Origin: Patiria miniata
Taxonomy: Eukaryota > Echinodermata > Asteroidea > Valvatida > Asterinidae
Assembly: GCF_015706575.1 (NCBI RefSeq)
Contig: NW_024037058.1
Span: 15,955,547 to 16,019,546 of the forward strand
Length of the DNA stretch: 64,000 nt
Direction: 5' to 3'
Numbering within the stretch: the stretch's first letter is position 1; the number at the start of each line of letters is the position of its first letter. Positions 14,601-24,555 of this stretch are shown here, piece by piece. The notes under the pieces were generated by a model. It was not told where the DNA came from. It made no database searches and saw nothing but the letters and a program-made list of their open reading frames with translations. The position numbers were made by a program, and so were the translations under genes.

Positions 14601-17600
14601 TCAAACCTGCACCCGATTTCACGAAGCGCTGCGACGCGTCGCAACTCGAGTTGCGACGTGTAACACGTCGCAACTCGCGACGCGTCGTATCTTCCATTTC
14701 ACGAAAGTTGCGATGTGTTGGACGCGTCGTAAGTTCCTTGACAACGGCTTAAAACACGTCGCAAGTTAAGACGTGTCTTGTGGTCGTCGCAAAATAAGAA
14801 GAGTCATTTCTAAGCCAGTTTTATGCCATAAACATTACATTAACGAGATTATAATACCGAGGCAATGTGTGTAAAGTTGTAAATAGAAAATTCATTGAAT
14901 AATTATGAATTAGACCGGAATATAAGAATTGAAATTTCAAAGTAGCTATACAGTCCAATGTGAGTTTGTTTTCCTTCAAAATTGCATCGCACGGCCGCCA
15001 TTTTGTTTTACGTTTTAACAAATTTCGAGCTGAGATCCGACGACTCTTTGTTGAATATCAGACGACTATTTACTGTACGCTGACTAAATACATAAAACAG
15101 TCACCGAGTTGTGCTATAAATACACCTACGACGCGTCGCACTTACGACGTGTTTTGTGAAATGGATCGCAGGACGCGTCGCAGCTGCGACGCATCGTAGA
15201 GATACGACGCGTCGCATCACTGCGATGCATCATAAGTTACGAAGAGTTTGATGAAATCGGGTGCTGGTTAGGTGATCCATGGCAACAAAAGTGTGGTATA
15301 ATCCTGGAGTGCAAGGTATTTTACGAAAATATGTGCACGTTTTCCTGTTGCAACACACTTGTAATGGAATAACAGATAAAAAAAAGTGGCCACATCTTGC
15401 TGTTCATCAAGTTTAGTTCAAGATAAATTATACAAATCACATTCATGGGATAATTCATAGTATACAACACCTGAATAAATCCCCGTCATCTGATTGGTGA
15501 ATTGTAGATCACGTGACATATTATTATTCAGTATAATGCACGGTGCGACCATGCGTTATACCCATGCGTTATACCGTTTCACTTTGCGCTTGTTCCATGA
15601 CGCGGTATTTGCGTGCAAAATGCATGCTGGTGTGCGCGTTCAGCGTAGCGCGTATTGTTCCAAAGAGCCAGCGCTACAGCGTTGGGTTCAAACATTTTCA
15701 TGAAGGGGTAGTTCAACATCTTTAAAATCAAAATAAATTGTAGTTTATAATTTACCAATCAAATGACGAGAATTTATTCAGGTGTTGTATAAAACAAATA
15801 ACGAATGTTTTACGTTCGTGCGATGGAAAGAATAATTTCATTCGGTGACAGATTGAATGTTCTATTCCACTCGGCTTCGCCTCGTGGAATAGAACATTCA
15901 ATCTGTCACCTCACGAAATTATTCTTACCATCGCACTCACAAAATTCGTTATTTGTATATTGTTATACCGTGTGCTTGGATACTGTAGTTTCTTTGGTCT
16001 AGGACGGTCACGTGTCTGGTCAATGAAAACGCACATCACACATTCGGTTTGATATTACACTGTGTTCATTGCGCGCGTGTGGAACCTACCAGCACGCTAT
16101 AGCTTTGCATAATGAGAACTGCAACGACAAACGCTCAGTCTCATGTCCGGCAGGACATCAAACCTTCAGTTATCAAAGGTTACATCGCAGTGATTCAATT
16201 TATTTCTCACTCAGTTAGTCCATAGAGCAAGGACCCAAGGAGTTCGTACTCCAAGACTTCAAAAGTAAAATGATGGTCGCTGCGCTCGAAAGCTACAATA
16301 GAAAGCACCTGGCGGCCAGCTTGCTCAGTTGCTCACTACGCTAATCTCGACACAATAGAGATCCGCGCTCACTAATGCCAAAAAAAGGAGTTTGCATGGC
16401 TTCGTAGACAGTACGCATGCGCAGTTGTCATACATCGCTAAAAATGAATGATTTTGAAGTGTTTGTTCGGAGATGGCTAATACTGGCTAACAATGTGGTC
16501 AACATCACTGAAACAATCATTTCATGAAGAACAAAATGCTCTGTACCTTTAGTGTGAAAACTTGTGAAATTTTCCAAAAAAACACATTTCATCAATGATA
16601 TATAGCCAATTAAAATGTCTGAAAATACAAGAAAACTTATCTGAAAGAAATCCAATTTATCTCCAAATTACAGGGACAGATAACGCTTTTAAGCACCAAC
16701 AACTGCACATTGCTAACTTGAGTTCATAACTCACATCTAACAACTGCGCAGTTGTAAAAACCTATCTTGTCGTAAAATATATTTTTCAAAAAAGAGCACT
16801 GATGTGACATGACTTATTATGCAGCATATAGGGAGGTTGTTGGTTACCAACTAAAGAGGCGGCGACGATCATCGTGTTCAAAGGCCGCTGGCATTCACGC
16901 TTTGAATGGTCGAGGCTTGCGGTCACAGTGCTGTAGCTATAGACATTCCCGAGGGATTGGTATGTTAATGGTCAAAATGTAAATCGCCCAAGAGTTCTGA
17001 CTCCTTGGGTCCTTGCTCTATGGTTAGTCACAAGCATTTGTCTTTTTGAGTTATTGGCACGATATAATAAAACAATTGTTGGCTGCCGTGATGTGGGATA
17101 TGCCGTTTTTAACCCCCTCGGGGCGCATAGCACACTCAGCTTCGCCTCGGGTGCTATGCGCCCCTCGGGTTTAAAAAAACCCGTCATATCCCACATCACA
17201 GCAGTCAACAATTGTTAACTAGTACACATACACAGTGTACACTAAGTCCCTTATATAAGTGTTGAACTGATACCACGTGTCAAAGTTTTTGACAGTGAAC
17301 TTCCAATTTGCTAATATTTTATTGTCTCTCGTCTTATTTCCCAGATCAACGCAGGAACATCATTCCCGGTACAATAACCCACGGCTTTGCCTATGATAGT
17401 GATGAGGATTCAGAAGATGAACGGTCCAGTACTCCAAGGGTGTCAACACCACCACCCCAACTGGACATGAAAACAAGGGTAGGTGTCACGTTCCACACGG
17501 AGGTTTTGGAGGATTTTGTAGGATTGAGGAAGGTGAATCCCAGCCACTGTTACTTTACATGGGGCTTGATGCCCCTTGAAAGTTGGTAGATACAAAGGGT

Positions 17601-18833
17601 ATGCCACTGGGTTTCTGCACAGAGGAGGATTTTGTAGGACTGAGGAAGGTGGATCCCGGCGACTGTTGCTTTACATGGGGCTTGATGCCCCTTGAAACTT
17701 CGTAGATATAAAGAGGCTTCCACTGGGTTTCTGCACAGAGGAGGATTTTGCAGGACTGAAGAAGGGAGAGCCCAGCCACTATTATTTAACATGCCCCTGA
17801 AAAGTAACAGTTCAAAAGAACATACATGTACACAGTGCAGCATTTTGGAATTTACAAATTTCCGAGGAGTTGAGGTTCATTGTTTTTTTTTTGAAATTGT
17901 AGATTCTGAACCAGCTTCAAGGATCTCCCACTGCAGGAGTGACCACCACAGACCCAGACCCCATTCGGGAGAGCACATCCAACCCACCTCCCTTCCAGCG
18001 GCATTCTAACAACTACTTTGAGACCAGCCAGGCCATGCCAGTCCTTCCCAGGAGGATTGAACCCCCGCGAACCTGGGCAGCCCCCCAGCATGGCGACCCA
18101 CGCGGGCTGACTTCAAGGGACGCTGAGCAGAATGGAGAGACTGTGAGGACAGTGGCATCTGGTACCCAGACTCAGATGAATGGTAACAGGCAGGGGCCAT
18201 TACAAGCTCCAGGGGTCAAAGGTAAACAGACAGATCCCTTGAGTTTAAAATTATAAAGCGTCTGTACACGGCAGAGTTTGCCGTCTCATAGTGAGAATGT
18301 GTGTCACTAGTCTGCGTTTCGTAATAAGGGTCTTAGTATCTGTCTAAAAATGTATGGGCTTCTGGAATTTTGTGTGCGATGGAACAAGCTGATTTTTTTT
18401 ATCCTCTGTGTCCCACAACATGCTTTTTTGATGCTGTGTATCCAACAATAGATTTAATCCTATTTTGGAATTCACAGGGCCATTGGATAGGCCAAACTCA
18501 GGCAGCATGTACGGCCGGCCAATGACAGCTCACCCACAGTCCAGGCAAGAGGCTGAGGCCAATAATCAACCCGAGACCGCAACACGAAACCTCAACAATC
18601 ACCGCTCAGAAAGGGACAACGCAGACGCCCAGAGGAAGCGAAACGAAGCCTGGACGGTCCCTACAGACCTGCCCAGGGGCAAGATGATGCCGGACAGCCC
18701 ACAGTGGACGTTGCCACTCCGTGACAGCGATGAGTTGTCTCTATCCATCATGTCCAATGCCTCGAGTTCCTCACTTGCCTCTGAGGTACTGGAGAGGGCG
18801 CGCAAGAGACGCGACGACTTCTGGGGGAAGTAA
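2663..18833 (+). CDS. MDM1: MDM1 nuclear/centriolar microtubule-binding protein, 15 coding exons
   Basis: Exons by GT-AG sites and continuous phase: 2663-2680, 3614-3728, 4719-4947, 6952-7168, 7370-7507, 8259-8441, 9103-9248, 10537-10690, 11212-11393, 12193-12336, 13351-13511, 14371-14481, 17345-17478, 17903-18221, 18478-18833. They sum to 2607 nt, or 868 aa (human MDM1 is about 714). The start encodes MPVKNK, close to vertebrate MPVRFK, with a purine at -3. MDM1-type SEY repeats lie at residues 9-17, 216-224, 260-269 and 353-359. In the known family these repeats bind microtubules and the protein sits at centrioles and in the nucleus, restraining centriole duplication. Other family blocks are a QGTHFSRQHL motif at about 416-425, RRLAW at 481-485, GRLPTPRLRE from 537, and a C-terminus ending RRDDFWGK as in vertebrates. 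All exons join in frame without a stop. Exon 1 (18 nt) is the least certain. Several introns hold repeats. Confidence 0.93.
2832..2873. repeat. GAGATG-type simple repeat
   Basis: Six or so imperfect copies of GAGATG/GGAGATGA lie in MDM1 intron 1. Probably a neutral microsatellite. Confidence 0.7.
3939..4158. repeat. fold-back element in MDM1 intron 2
   Basis: The left arm begins GGCACACAG and the right arm ends CTGTGTGCC. Between them the arms pair over most of their length: CATGAGAAAGATATTTGGC pairs with the GCCAAATATCTTTCTCATG block, and TAGGTAGAATAACAAGCAA pairs with its reverse complement. The loop is about 25 bp around 4045. Palindromes of this size are usually MITEs or fold-back transposons. 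No target duplication was recognised. Confidence 0.7.
4447..4625. repeat. two-copy tandem repeat, ~110-bp unit
   Basis: GGTAGGGTTTCTAGCC..AAATACCCTG..AAAGGGTTAATGTTGGCAG is followed about 100 bp later by GGCAGGGTTTCTTGTC..AAATACCCTG..AAAGGGTTAATGTTGGCAG. Noncoding, in MDM1 intron 2. Confidence 0.65.
5029..6030. repeat. dispersed GGAGGATTTTG words in MDM1 intron 3
   Basis: A word of the form GGAGGATTTTGCAGGATTG recurs irregularly (near 5040, 5700, 5745, 5899, 5968, 6008). The same word is dense at 9598-10480 on both strands (CAATCCTCCAAAATC and GGAGGATTTTGG) and at 17500-17760. It is a family of short interspersed words, not a compact tandem array. Confidence 0.6.
5301..5661. mobile_element. 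MITE with TGTAGAAGATACC ends and CTAAC target duplication
   Basis: Both ends read TGTAGAAGATACC inward, with the inverted match extending into ACGGCGGC. The element is flanked by CTAAC at 5296-5300 and again at 5662-5666, a 5-bp target duplication. Inside is a second long hairpin around 5395-5495 (arms contain TTTGTAGCACACTTCTATGA and its complement). It has no coding capacity. It sits in MDM1 intron 3. The superfamily is not certain from ends alone. Confidence 0.8.
6115..6560 (+). repeat. dispersed ~430-bp repeat, copy 2 of 3
   Basis: Same family and orientation as 1868-2300: ATTTACGGGCATAACGGG start, CCCAACCCCAAATTCAAATC, TAGCCTGGCTTTCATTTTGA, TTTTACATTGTCTGAGAAG, then GGATACCCGATCC and CGGTCGGGCACC near the end. 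Lies in MDM1 intron 3. Confidence 0.65.
7811..8173 (-). mobile_element. LINE remnant, C-terminal end of a reverse-transcriptase ORF
   Basis: The minus strand translates to a stretch with HLKKLDNAQRRAARI, then IDRLSHQRTVTGLRLLYRLH, then a basic-serine segment. This order (K-L-D-x-x-Q-x-R-A-x-R, then L-x-x-R-R-x-V-x-x-L-x-x-x-Y-x-x-H) is what follows the RT domain in many non-LTR retrotransposons of the CR1/Jockey/RTE-like groups. The RT core itself is absent, so this is a short 3' ORF fragment. A run of about 25 G at 7926-7952 interrupts it, and on the minus strand this reads as polyproline. Lies in MDM1 intron 5, antisense to the gene. Confidence 0.6.
9598..10480. repeat. cluster of GGAGGATTTTGG / CCAAAATCCTCC words in MDM1 intron 7
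   Basis: First half (9600-9900) carries the words mostly as AATCCTCCAAAATC; the second half (9898-10480) carries them as GGAGGATTTTGGCGGATTC and TTTTGATGGATTCAGGAT. The switch of strand at about 9900 gives the region an inverted-repeat character. No coding potential. Confidence 0.6.
11770..11912 (-). mobile_element. tRNA-derived SINE copy in MDM1 intron 9
   Basis: On the minus strand a tRNA-like head (GAGTGGTAAGACGTCTGCAC, then a B-box-like GGGTTCCAGTGCC and CACCCGAG) is followed by a tail with CGAGTATACAGTGTTTATA and CGACGGTGAAGGGCAAAA. The same head-plus-tail pairing occurs at 51629-51880, and the tail alone occurs at 33925-33961 and 49244-49279. It is diverged in the B box, so probably not transcribed now. 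Confidence 0.65.
12545..12980 (-). repeat. dispersed ~430-bp repeat, copy 3 of 3 (inverted)
   Basis: Reverse complement of the family at 1868-2300 and 6115-6560. Reading on the minus strand: GGTGTGCATTTACGGGTAG, CCCAAGCCCCAAAACTCAA, GTAGCCTGGTTTTCATTTTG, TTTCATTGTCTGAGAAG, GGTACCCGATCCCATAA, then CGGTCGGGTACC. Lies in MDM1 intron 10. Confidence 0.65.
14605..15267. mobile_element. CpG-rich MITE with CACCCGATTTCA ends in MDM1 intron 12
   Basis: The ends are inverted: GCACCCGATTTCA at 14609-14621 against TGAAATCGGGTGC at 15251-15264. Inside both ends are clusters of palindromic CGACGCGTCG and GTTGCGACGTG words (14629-14690, 14725-14780, 15128-15232). The middle (about 14810-15110) is AT-rich unique DNA. 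No coding capacity and no clear target duplication. The dense CpG palindromes contrast with the surrounding CpG-poor intron. Confidence 0.7.
15555..15955 (-). mobile_element. hairpin cassette copy a: constant body plus variable hairpin
   Basis: The hairpin is 15795-15955 with arms of about 75 bp and core CTCGGCTTCGCCTCG at 15870-15884. The body at about 15555-15710 is the reverse complement of 38385-38515 and 52680-52810 (CATGCTGG, CGCGGTATTTG, GTTCAAACATTTTC words). In mid-arm the left strand reads TTCGGTGACAG and the right strand complement reads GAGGTGACAG, an unpaired TCGG/GAGG box seen in all copies. Further out, GTATACAACACCTGAATAAA (15461) is inverted at 15774. Lies in MDM1 intron 12. 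Confidence 0.7.
15962..17216. mobile_element. hairpin-ended element, copy b, split by a nested insertion
   Basis: About 15962-16220 plus 17023-17216 matches 20512-20926: GTGTGCTTGGAT, TTTGGTCTAGGACGG, CACGTGTCTGG, GCGCGTGTGGAACC, GTCCGGCAGGACATCAAA, TTATTGGCACGATATAA. The right end is a hairpin, 17071-17216, with outer arms AACAATTGTTGGCTGC / GCAGTCAACAATTGTT and a core CTCAGCTTCGCCTCGGG. The mid-arm box reads CCCTCGGGG on the left and CCCGAGGGG on the right complement. Confidence 0.65.
16221..17022. mobile_element. 802-bp MITE with CATAGAGCAAGG ends and GTTAGTC target duplication
   Basis: Perfect 23-bp terminal inverted repeats begin CATAGAGCAAGGACCCAAGG. The element is flanked by GTTAGTC at 16214-16220 and 17023-17029. 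The related element at 20512-20926 lacks the insert and reads continuously through the same point (CACACAGTATTACAACC), an independent empty site. A 7-bp duplication and CA-type ends are compatible with the P-element superfamily, but that is inference. No transposase remains. A lone CCTTGCTCTATG end at 59678-59689 may be another relic. Confidence 0.8.
17490..17790. repeat. near-tandem repeat of ~115 bp in MDM1 intron 13
   Basis: A unit with GGAGGATTTTGTAGGA, TGAGGAAGGTG, a CAGCCACTGTT-like word, TTTACATGGGGCTTGATG, CCCCTTGAAA and GTAGATA occurs about two and a half times. It ends each time with CACTGGGTTTCTGCACAGAG before the next unit. Noncoding. Confidence 0.7.
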
Positions 18834-20511
18834 GCGCCACATCAGGACAGTATAACTACTTTTTATGTACAACCATTTTTACAGGGATGTAAGTCCTTCT
18901 GCAGTTGCCTGATTTCAGTTGTGTTTTTTTTTCTTCAAATTGTAAATAACATACAGGCACCATACATGGGTGTACATGTATACCTGTTTACCTCAAAGTT
19001 CAGGCAAAACTGTCACTTACATCCCTGTTTTTAAACCACTTTTTATTTACAGATAACCTCAAGGTTATTGCATTGATTCAGAGCGGCTATTTACTTTATA
19101 TCTTTTTACGCATCTGGTCTACACAGTGGTCTGGATTTGGCCCATTTATTGACATGACACAGTAATCCCAACCTAACTTTCTCAAAACCCATTATTGCTG
19201 CTGCTTCTAAAAAACAGAGAAAAGAATTGAACCTCCCCCCCCCCAAAAAAAAAAAAGCCACAGGGTTTAAACAGTAGACTAGAGGCCCTTGAATCCTTAC
19301 GAATATTGCCTTTCATCTACAGTTGCAAGGGGAAAAATGGTAGTAAGTGATATCAAATACTGAATCATGGTTGGGCTCCTAACTTCATTCCTAACACAGT
19401 CCTGAAATTGTGCATGAATTGCATTGTGTTTGTGTGCTTAACCAAGATATGCTAAAGGGCACAATGTTTTTGCTGGACCCGAATGTTTGCTAGACTGAGT
19501 CACTGAGCGACTTACTGAGAGTGACTCACTGAGTCCCTGACTGACTCGCTAAGTCACTTGAGTATAAATAATGACCTCAACTGAGACTATCGGATCCAGC
19601 TTGACTAGGCAAGCTTAGTCTTGTTGAGTTGTTAGCACTGCGGATGACCGTTGAATAACGAGTGTTAGAAAATTCTGTTCCATTTTGGCAGCGATTTTGA
19701 CAGTTTCATTGTTCTTTCTACAACAAACCTCAGGTATTTTTAGAAGTAGGACAATACTACACAGGTTTCTTAGGAGTGTGAACAGTAGTAGGGTCAATTA
19801 GATTCCTCAAATGGAGAAATTCAAGGGAAACTGAGTAGTTTTAGTTTTATACTGTCAGCAGCTTTGTTTTAATAAGTGTCTGCATGTTTGTGGTTTGTGT
19901 TTTTTTATTCTCTTGTCTGAAGATTATAATACCTTCTTAAACCAGCTCCCTCTACCTACCCCACCCCACTCAAACCCCCATCAACCCACACCATCATGAT
20001 CAAATGTTGTAAACAACTTCAATCGAGGACCCCCTATTGTCCCTCTTTTGTTTGTACTTTTTAGGTAGACCTTCCATATGTTTTGTACGCGATCGTCAAT
20101 TGTAGACCTTTGGGAAGTGGGGACCCTATTGTCCTCTACTGTTCAACGTCCCCTATTGAATGCATAAACAAACCGCAAATTCCCCGCAACCTCACCCAAC
20201 CCCCGCCCCCACAACCTCACCCGAACCCTGGCCCCTCACCCTGTATGCAGTACATTCCGTTGCATGATTGAACCCAGTAAACACCCGCCTTGGCACTAAA
20301 CAGTTACCATGCTCCATGCAACAAACTGTGACAGTGGATTCTGTTGTATCAGCCTTGGCACTTTGAGCAGCTACCAAGTAACCATGCTAAATGCAGCAAG
20401 ATGCAACACAACACAGGACTTGACTGATAAACGCAACAACAGCTTTTATCCATTGTTGCTTTCACCTGTTGTATTTAGCAGGGTTAGGTCAGCCAAGAAT
20501 ATGAGTTGCTA

Positions 20512-20926
20512 TATCGTGTGCTTGGATTACTGTAATTTCATTGGTCTAGGACGGCCACGTGTCTGGACAAAATAAAGGTACATGTATGTCACACACCGAG
20601 GGTGATATCGCACTGCGTTCATTGCGCGCGTTGGGCGCACGTGTGGAACCTGCCGGCCCACTGTAGCTTTGCGCAGTGAGAAGTTCAATGTCAAACGCTC
20701 AGTCTCGTGTCCGGCAGGACATCAAAACCATTAGTCATCAAAGGTTACATCACAGTGATTTAGTTTATTTCTCACACAGTATTACAACCATTTATCTTTT
20801 TAAGTTATTGGCACGATATAAGCATAACGTTTTTAACACCCTCGGGGCGTACAGCACCCGAGGCGAATGCGCCCCTCGGGTGTTAAGAACGTCATATCCC
20901 ACATCACAGCAGTCAACAATTGTTCA
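20512..20926. mobile_element. hairpin-ended element, empty-site copy b'
   Basis: This is the uninterrupted relative of 15962-17216. The right hairpin (about 20826-20925) has arms AACACCCTCGGGGCG / CGCCCCTCGGGTGTT and an eroded core (CCCGAGGCGAATG). It preserves the TCGG/GAGG mid-arm box. Lies in the probable MDM1 3' UTR. Confidence 0.65.
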
Positions 20927-22027
20927 ATGTTTTTGCTGATTTACAAGTTTGCTGCTATGATGCTGCACTATGGCGGAGTGCAAAGTGTAAAGAGATCAAA
21001 CTATTTTCTGGCTACAATGATCAAAGAAATGTTGAGTTGATTTTATTGAATTTGAAAGAAGAAGGATAAAACATTCCAAAGAGCCACTGAGAACATGTTT
21101 TGAATTAAGCTTGTGGCTGGGATCATTTAAAGAGGTTTTTTGTAGTATGCTGTACTTTTTTGTGCGTGTCATTTCTTTTGGATTTCAGGTGTGTGTTTGT
21201 GTGGCTTCCTTTATGTCATGTGTTTGCCTACTTTGATAAAACTTTGGTATATTGCGCAATCAAAAAAGGCACCAAAATAGAAAAAAGATTCAGTGTACCA
21301 TACTACGAAAGTGGATGTTAAGCTATTTTTTTTATTTTGATTTCCAATTCAGTGATTGTACTGGTATACATCTCAAATTCAGGCATGATTTTATATGCAG
21401 TTTGCATAATGGACTGGACAGGTTTTCAGAAAGTTCTGAGATAAGTTGAACTTAATCACCGCTTATTTGTTATAAAACTACACTCATTTGTTTTTAATCT
21501 ATTTCCCTCTCTCTTGTATGTTTTAATTACTGTTATATCGTGTTTAGAACAGCCAGTGGACCAACTAGAATTTTTGTAACTTTTCCAAAGTTTGTTTTAA
21601 CCCTGTTGTAAACTTACATTTATTTAAGAAATGTACAAAGATTGTTTTTAATAATTCCCTCGTATATTGCACAAAGCAGAAATGTACAGTGTTTTTTGTG
21701 GCTCAGTACATTCGTGTAAATATTTGTAAAATATTTTTTACAGTACAGACTGGAATTTTTAATAGACCAGATTTTCGTCTTTTTCTGAAATCGATATGTA
21801 CTGTTTATTAAAAGAAATTCAGTGTACATAATAGAAAGTAGAGAAATACCAAGTGGTTTTTTTTTAGAAACATCAGGGATTTTTAAATAATTTCATTGTA
21901 AATGTTACCAATTTTGAAGAGAAAAAAAAAACACTTTGTGCGAACTTTTCTAAAAAAAATTCTCTGTACCTTTTAAGTGTGCATCTTGTGATAATGTGTG
22001 CATTTCGAACATATTGAAGTATTCCAA

Positions 22028-22033
22028 AATAAA
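22028..22033 (+). promoter_or_regulatory. candidate MDM1 poly(A) signal AATAAA
   Basis: AATAAA follows a long AT-rich region, with another AATAAA-like word at 22070. It is a plausible cleavage signal for MDM1. No cDNA evidence is available. Confidence 0.4.
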
Positions 22034-22489
22034 CATGGCTAACTCAAGCCATTGTTTTGCGATTAGTTAAATAAATCCTACAGTAAACGTAATCATTGTG
22101 CCTCTCTGTCCTAATGCATCATTATTTTCATTGTATCCACTACTTTTCGAGGGAGGCCAATCTCCATAAAAAGGAGTGATATCTTATTCGCGAGCTGGAT
22201 ACTCCATTATTTAGCTAGAGTGGTGTTTCAAAAAACATGAAGTGAACTTGTTGAATAGAATCGTTTTTTTTTTCACAGAAAAGTTTGGATTTTTTTTTTG
22301 ACCGAAAAGGAAATAAATATGTGATAACGGTAATAGCATTACTCCAAAAAGTACTTTTACAGTTAATATTCTGAAATTACACTGCAAGCTGCTATGGATG
22401 CTAATTCGGTAAGCTTTGCTCTGTTTTTGTTTGTAATGAAGACCATCGTCTCGAGTAATTGCAAACAAAGGTTGAAGCTCTTCCCGAGC

Positions 22490-22765
22490 AAAACTGACCC
22501 GTTTTCCGGATCACCTGTAATTTGAACCTCCTACCGGTCCAAACTGACCTGTTTTCCGGGTCAACTGTAATTTGAACCTCCCTGTCAAAACTGGGTCGTT
22601 TTCCGATCACCTGTAATTTGAACCTCCTCCCGAACATCCCAGTTCTGGGTTGTGTTCAGGCGACCTGGATCCGGGCTGCATCTGGGCGACCCGGATCAGG
22701 GTTGTGTTCAGGCGACGCAGATCCGGGTTGCGTTCTGGCGACCTGGATCTGGGTTGTTTTTGAAC
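22490..22765. repeat. two adjacent short minisatellites
   Basis: At about 22497-22630 a ~57-bp unit repeats three times, each with GTTTTCCGGATCA-like, CCTGTAATTTGAACCTCC words. At about 22645-22765 a ~33-bp unit of the form GGGTTGTGTTCAGGCGACC plus TGGATC repeats four times. Apparent small ORFs here are artefacts of the repetition. Confidence 0.75.
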
Positions 22766-22829
22766 CCGTTAATGTTATGGTCCCCTGGGACCCACCCTTA
22801 GGAAAATTCCCCCCAGTCACCACAGTGTG

Positions 22830-23480
22830 GAACTTCTGTGTGAACACAGTGTGTTCACATAGTGTCCATACAGTGTATACACAGTATGGTCACACTGTGA
22901 TCACACTGTGTTCTCTGTGTGTGACACTGTGAATTTGGAACAAATTCATAGTGTCATGACAGTGTGAACACAGTGTGTTCACATAGTGTCCATACGGTGT
23001 ATACCACTCAGTGGTCACACTGTGATCACACTGTGTTCTCTGTGTGCGACACAGTGAATTTGGAACAAATTCATAGTGTCATGACAGTGTGAACACAGTG
23101 TGTTCACATAGTGTCCATACGGTGTATACCACTCAGTGGTCACACTGTGATCACACTGTGTTCTCTGTGTGCGACACTGTGAATTTGGAACAAATTCATA
23201 GTGTCATGACAGTGTGAACACAGTGTGTTCACATAGTGTCCATACGGTGTATACCACTCAGTGGTCACACTGTGATCACACTGTGTTCTCTGTGTGCGAC
23301 ACTGTGAATTTGGAACAAATTCATAGTGTCATGACAGTGTGAACACAGTGTGTTCACATAGTGTCCATACGGTGTATACCACTCAGTGGTCACACTGTGA
23401 TCACACTGTGTTCTCTGTGTGCGACACTGTGAATTTGGAACAAATTCATAGTGTCATGACAGTGTGAACACAGAGTTTTC
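22830..23480. repeat. 125-bp satellite array, ~5 units
   Basis: The word GTGTCATGACAGTGTGAAC recurs at 22951, 23076, 23201, 23326 and 23451, exactly 125 bp apart. Units 2-5 are almost identical. Each unit contains several partly palindromic words built on CACTGTG and GTGATCAC. The first unit is the most different (GTATACACAGTATGG in place of GTATACCACTCAGTGG). Confidence 0.92.
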
Positions 23481-24555
23481 ACAGTGTTCACACTGTGTGC
23501 ACACTATGTGACCATATAGAGATCACAGTGTCCACACTGTGTGACAATATAGAGATTACAGTGTCTGCACAGTGTGACCATATAGTGATCACAGTGTCCG
23601 CACCGAGTGACCATATAGTGATCACAGTGTCCACACTGTGTGACAATATAGAGATCACAGTGTCTGCACAGTGTGACCATATAGTGATCACAGTGTCCGC
23701 ACAGGGTGGCCATATAGTGATCACAGTGTCCGCACAGTGTGACCATATAGTGATCACAGTGTCCCCACAGTGTGACCATATAGTGATCACAGTGTCTGCA
23801 CAGTGTGTCCATATAGTGATCACAGTGTCCGCACAGTGTGACCATATAGTGATCACAGTGTCCACACAGTGTGACCATATAGTGATCACAGTGTCCGCAC
23901 CGAGTGACCATATAGTGATCACAGTGTCCGCACAGTGTGACCATATAGTGATCACCGTGTCCGCACAGTGTGACCATATAGTGATCACAGTGTCCACACA
24001 GTGTGACCATATAGTGATCATAGTGTCCGCACAGTGTGACCATATAGTGATCACAGTGTCCACACAGTGTGACCATATAGTGATCACAGTGTCCGCACAG
24101 TGTGACCATATAGTGATCACAGTGTCCACACAGTGTGACCATATAGTGATCATAGTGTCCGCACAGGGTGGCCATATAGAGCACAGTGTCCACACAGTGT
24201 GACCATATAGTGATCACAGTGTCTGCACAGTGTGTCCATATAGTGATCACAGTGTCCACACTGTGACCATATAGTGATCACAGTGTCGATCCACACAGTG
24301 TGACCATATAGTGATCACAGTGTCCACACAGTGTGACCATATAGTGATCACAGTGTCCACACAGTGTGACCATATAGTGATCACAGTGTCCGCACAGGGT
24401 GACCATATAGTGATCACAGTGTCCACACAGTGTGACCATATAGTGATCACAGTGTCCGCACAGGGTGACCATATAGTGATCACAGTGTCCGCACAGTGTG
24501 ACCATATAGTAATCACAGTGTCCGCACAGGGTGACCATATAGAGATCACAATTAA
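23480..24555. repeat. 33-bp satellite array, ~32 units
   Basis: The unit is about TGACCATATAGTGATCACAG plus TGTCCGCACAGTG, 33 bp. Variants differ at CCGC/CCAC/CTGC and at GTGTGACC/GGGTGGCC. Because 33 is a multiple of 3 and the unit lacks stops in several frames, open frames of 235 and 251 codons appear on both strands; these are not genes. The unit shares the GTGATCACA(G/C)TGTG core with the neighbouring 125-bp satellite. Confidence 0.93.

Larger units (their letters stand above)
18834..22045 (+). other. probable MDM1 3' UTR and downstream region
   Basis: No other coding exon is visible between the MDM1 stop and the poly(A) signal at 22028. The first AATAAA-type signal in an AT-rich, UTR-like setting is at 22028-22033. 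If used, the 3' UTR would be about 3.2 kb and would include the hairpin-ended element at 20512-20926. Earlier termination cannot be excluded. Confidence 0.45.

Noticed and set aside
23488-24259. Open frames of 235-251 codons on both strands
   Set aside because: They are produced by the 33-bp repeat period (11 codons) and are perfectly repetitive on both strands.
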